DNA from: Micropruina sp.
GTDB lineage: Bacteria > Actinomycetota > Actinomycetes > Propionibacteriales > Propionibacteriaceae
Length of the DNA: 64,000 bases
Direction of reading: 5' to 3'
Assembly (NCBI GenBank): GCA_016716635.1
Contig: JADJVZ010000012.1
Location: 186,001 to 250,000 of the forward strand
This document shows, piece by piece, positions 63,031-64,000 of the stretch. The position numbers and the translations under genes are program-made. Below the pieces are notes generated by a model. That model was not told the DNA's origin and made no database searches. It was given only the letters and a program-made list of their open reading frames with translations. Each line of letters begins with the position of its first letter. The first letter of the stretch is position 1.

Positions 63031-63714
63031 ATGATCGTCGCCATCATTCCCGCGCGCGGGGGATCCAAGGGGATTCCTCGTAAGAACATCCTGCCCCTGT
63101 TCGATAAGCCGCTGATCACTTGGACGATCGAGCAGGCGCTGGCCGTCCCCGGCCTGCGGGTGATCGTGTCGACGGAGGACGACGAGATCGCCGAGGTGGC
63201 CGCAGCCTCGGGCGCCGAGGTCATGAGGCGCCCGCCCGAGTTGGCCCTGGACACCACGCCGTCCGAGCCCGTGATCGAGCACGTGATCGGCGAGCTGACG
63301 GCGCGCGGCGAGCGTCCGGACGCGGTGATGTTTCTGCAGGCAACCTCGCCCGTCCGACTGCCGGGCACCCTGGCCCGGGCGGTGGCGGAGTTCGACGCCA
63401 GCGGTGCCGATTCCCTGGTCGCGGTCGTGCCGGAGTCGCCGTTCCTGTGGAACTTCACGCACCCGGCCACCGCCGACTACGACTTCACCCACCGCCCGCG
63501 CCGCCAAGACATCCCTGCGGATCAGAAGAAGTACCGCGAGAACGGGTCTCTCTACCTGACCCGAACGGAGGTCTACGCCCGGGACCACAACCGCTTGGGC
63601 GGACACATCGAGTTGTTCGTCCTGGACGAGGTCGAGGCCGTCGACGTCGACACTCATTCCGACTTCATCCGGGCCGAGGCGGCCCTCCGAAGGCTCGCGG
63701 CCAGCAGCACCTAG
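63031..63714 (+). CDS. acylneuraminate cytidylyltransferase-like enzyme (NeuA/PseF type)
   Basis: The protein has 227 residues. The nucleotide-binding N-terminus IPARGGSKGIPRKNI and the segments IVSTEDDEIAEVA, FLQATSPVRLPG, KKYRENGSLYLTR and VDVDTHSDF identify a CMP-sugar synthetase of the NeuA/PseF/LegF group. It would activate a nonulosonic acid (sialic, legionaminic or pseudaminic) as CMP-sugar. ATG 63031 is chosen because the fold begins there and GGAAGC precedes it. No NeuB-type synthase is in the window. Confidence 0.85.
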   Translation: MIVAIIPARGGSKGIPRKNILPLFDKPLITWTIEQALAVPGLRVIVSTEDDEIAEVAAASGAEVMRRPPELALDTTPSEPVIEHVIGELTARGERPDAVMFLQATSPVRLPGTLARAVAEFDASGADSLVAVVPESPFLWNFTHPATADYDFTHRPRRQDIPADQKKYRENGSLYLTRTEVYARDHNRLGGHIELFVLDEVEAVDVDTHSDFIRAEAALRRLAASST

Positions 63715-63738
63715 GCAGGCGCTGACCGGGGCGCTCCC

Positions 63739-64000
63739 TTACGGGGCGGCCCCCGACGGTTCGCGAGCCAGCCCGACGGGCTTTGCCCGCAGCCAACGCT
63801 CGACCGGACGCTCGATGCCTTCGCTGGCTAGGGCGGCACCGATCAGCGAAGTGATACCGAGGACGGGCAACCACACCCAGCCGGTGAGCCCCCAGGTGAC
63901 ATTCATCACTTGGAGGATCGGGTAGTGAACGAGGTAGAGCGCGAACGACCAGTCCCCGAGTCGCACCAGCGAAGGCGGAGTCGAGCCTCCGGCCAGGTCC
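63739..64000 (-). CDS. acyltransferase 3 family protein, C-terminal fragment (runs off the window)
   Basis: The frame is open to the window edge and encodes the last ~86 residues. RLGDWSFALYLVHYPILQVM is the helix with the conserved YLxH(P) motif that marks the C-terminal membrane part of OatA-like acyltransferase 3 proteins, and EGIERPVERWLR is the usual C-terminal ending. Such proteins O-acetylate peptidoglycan or polysaccharides, consistent with the glycan cluster. The N-terminus is outside the window. Confidence 0.75.
   Translation of the reverse strand, partial: DLAGGSTPPSLVRLGDWSFALYLVHYPILQVMNVTWGLTGWVWLPVLGITSLIGAALASEGIERPVERWLRAKPVGLAREPSGAAP

Overview
The window is a GC-rich, densely packed actinobacterial chromosome segment. 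Actinobacterial family choices point the same way: a DUF222/HNH protein, a DUF2510 domain, an F420-reductase-like oxidoreductase, RecQ carrying a phosphoribosyltransferase tail, an [4Fe-4S] APS reductase, and frequent GTG starts. Pyruvate phosphate dikinase and the overall mix suggest Propionibacteriales/Propionibacteriaceae; that placement is inference. I saw no rRNA, tRNA, CRISPR array or complete transposase.

Layout. 1-8.6 kb: an oxidoreductase divergent from a frameshifted MarR regulator with a 27-bp palindrome between them, a DUF2510 protein, RecQ, a secreted protein beside a two-component system, and proline dehydrogenase. 8.8-14.5 kb: a complete peptide ABC importer (binding protein, two permeases, two ATPases), with a strong hairpin between binding protein and permeases and a bidirectional terminator at the end. 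14.6-16.1 kb: an F420-reductase-like gene divergent from a MarR regulator, then a nested palindromic repeat element present twice. 16.1-25.7 kb: sulfur assimilation (CbiX-type chelatase, CysN, CysD, CysH, sulfite reductase, siroheme synthase) divergent from a sulfonate-type ABC importer. Both transcription units begin with a short ORF ending in Met-Cys-Cys, which I read as cysteine attenuators.

25.7-29.2 kb: about 1.9 kb of noncoding DNA with three copies of a roughly 395-bp repeat. Each copy holds an 87-nt segment that folds as a closed cloverleaf, and each is followed by a GTGTGAG hairpin. The array lies directly upstream of a DUF222/HNH endonuclease gene. This is the best candidate for an undescribed element. 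29.2-43.4 kb: housekeeping and regulation (DUF3995 protein, MetB, CBS protein, YbaK-type deacylase, a second two-component system, ECF sigma with a membrane partner, DeoC, a Na+/H+ antiporter carrying a UBP-type zinc finger, an orphan OpuAC-like lipoprotein, LtrA, pyruvate phosphate dikinase). 43.6-49.5 kb: GH1 glycosidase, a GPH-type sugar symporter, an RsmC-like methyltransferase and a YwiC-like membrane protein.

49.6-64 kb: a surface-glycan cluster with a PIG-L deacetylase, a WbqC-like protein, several GT2, GT4 and CgeB-like glycosyltransferases, two GT11 fucosyltransferase-like proteins, an ABC flippase, an unusual GT2/CgeB-like fusion, a CMP-nonulosonate synthetase-like enzyme next to a protein with a sialyltransferase-like HP motif, and a truncated acyltransferase. 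Three genes (MarR, the YwiC-like gene, the first GT11) look interrupted by one-base frame changes, either real decay or assembly indels.
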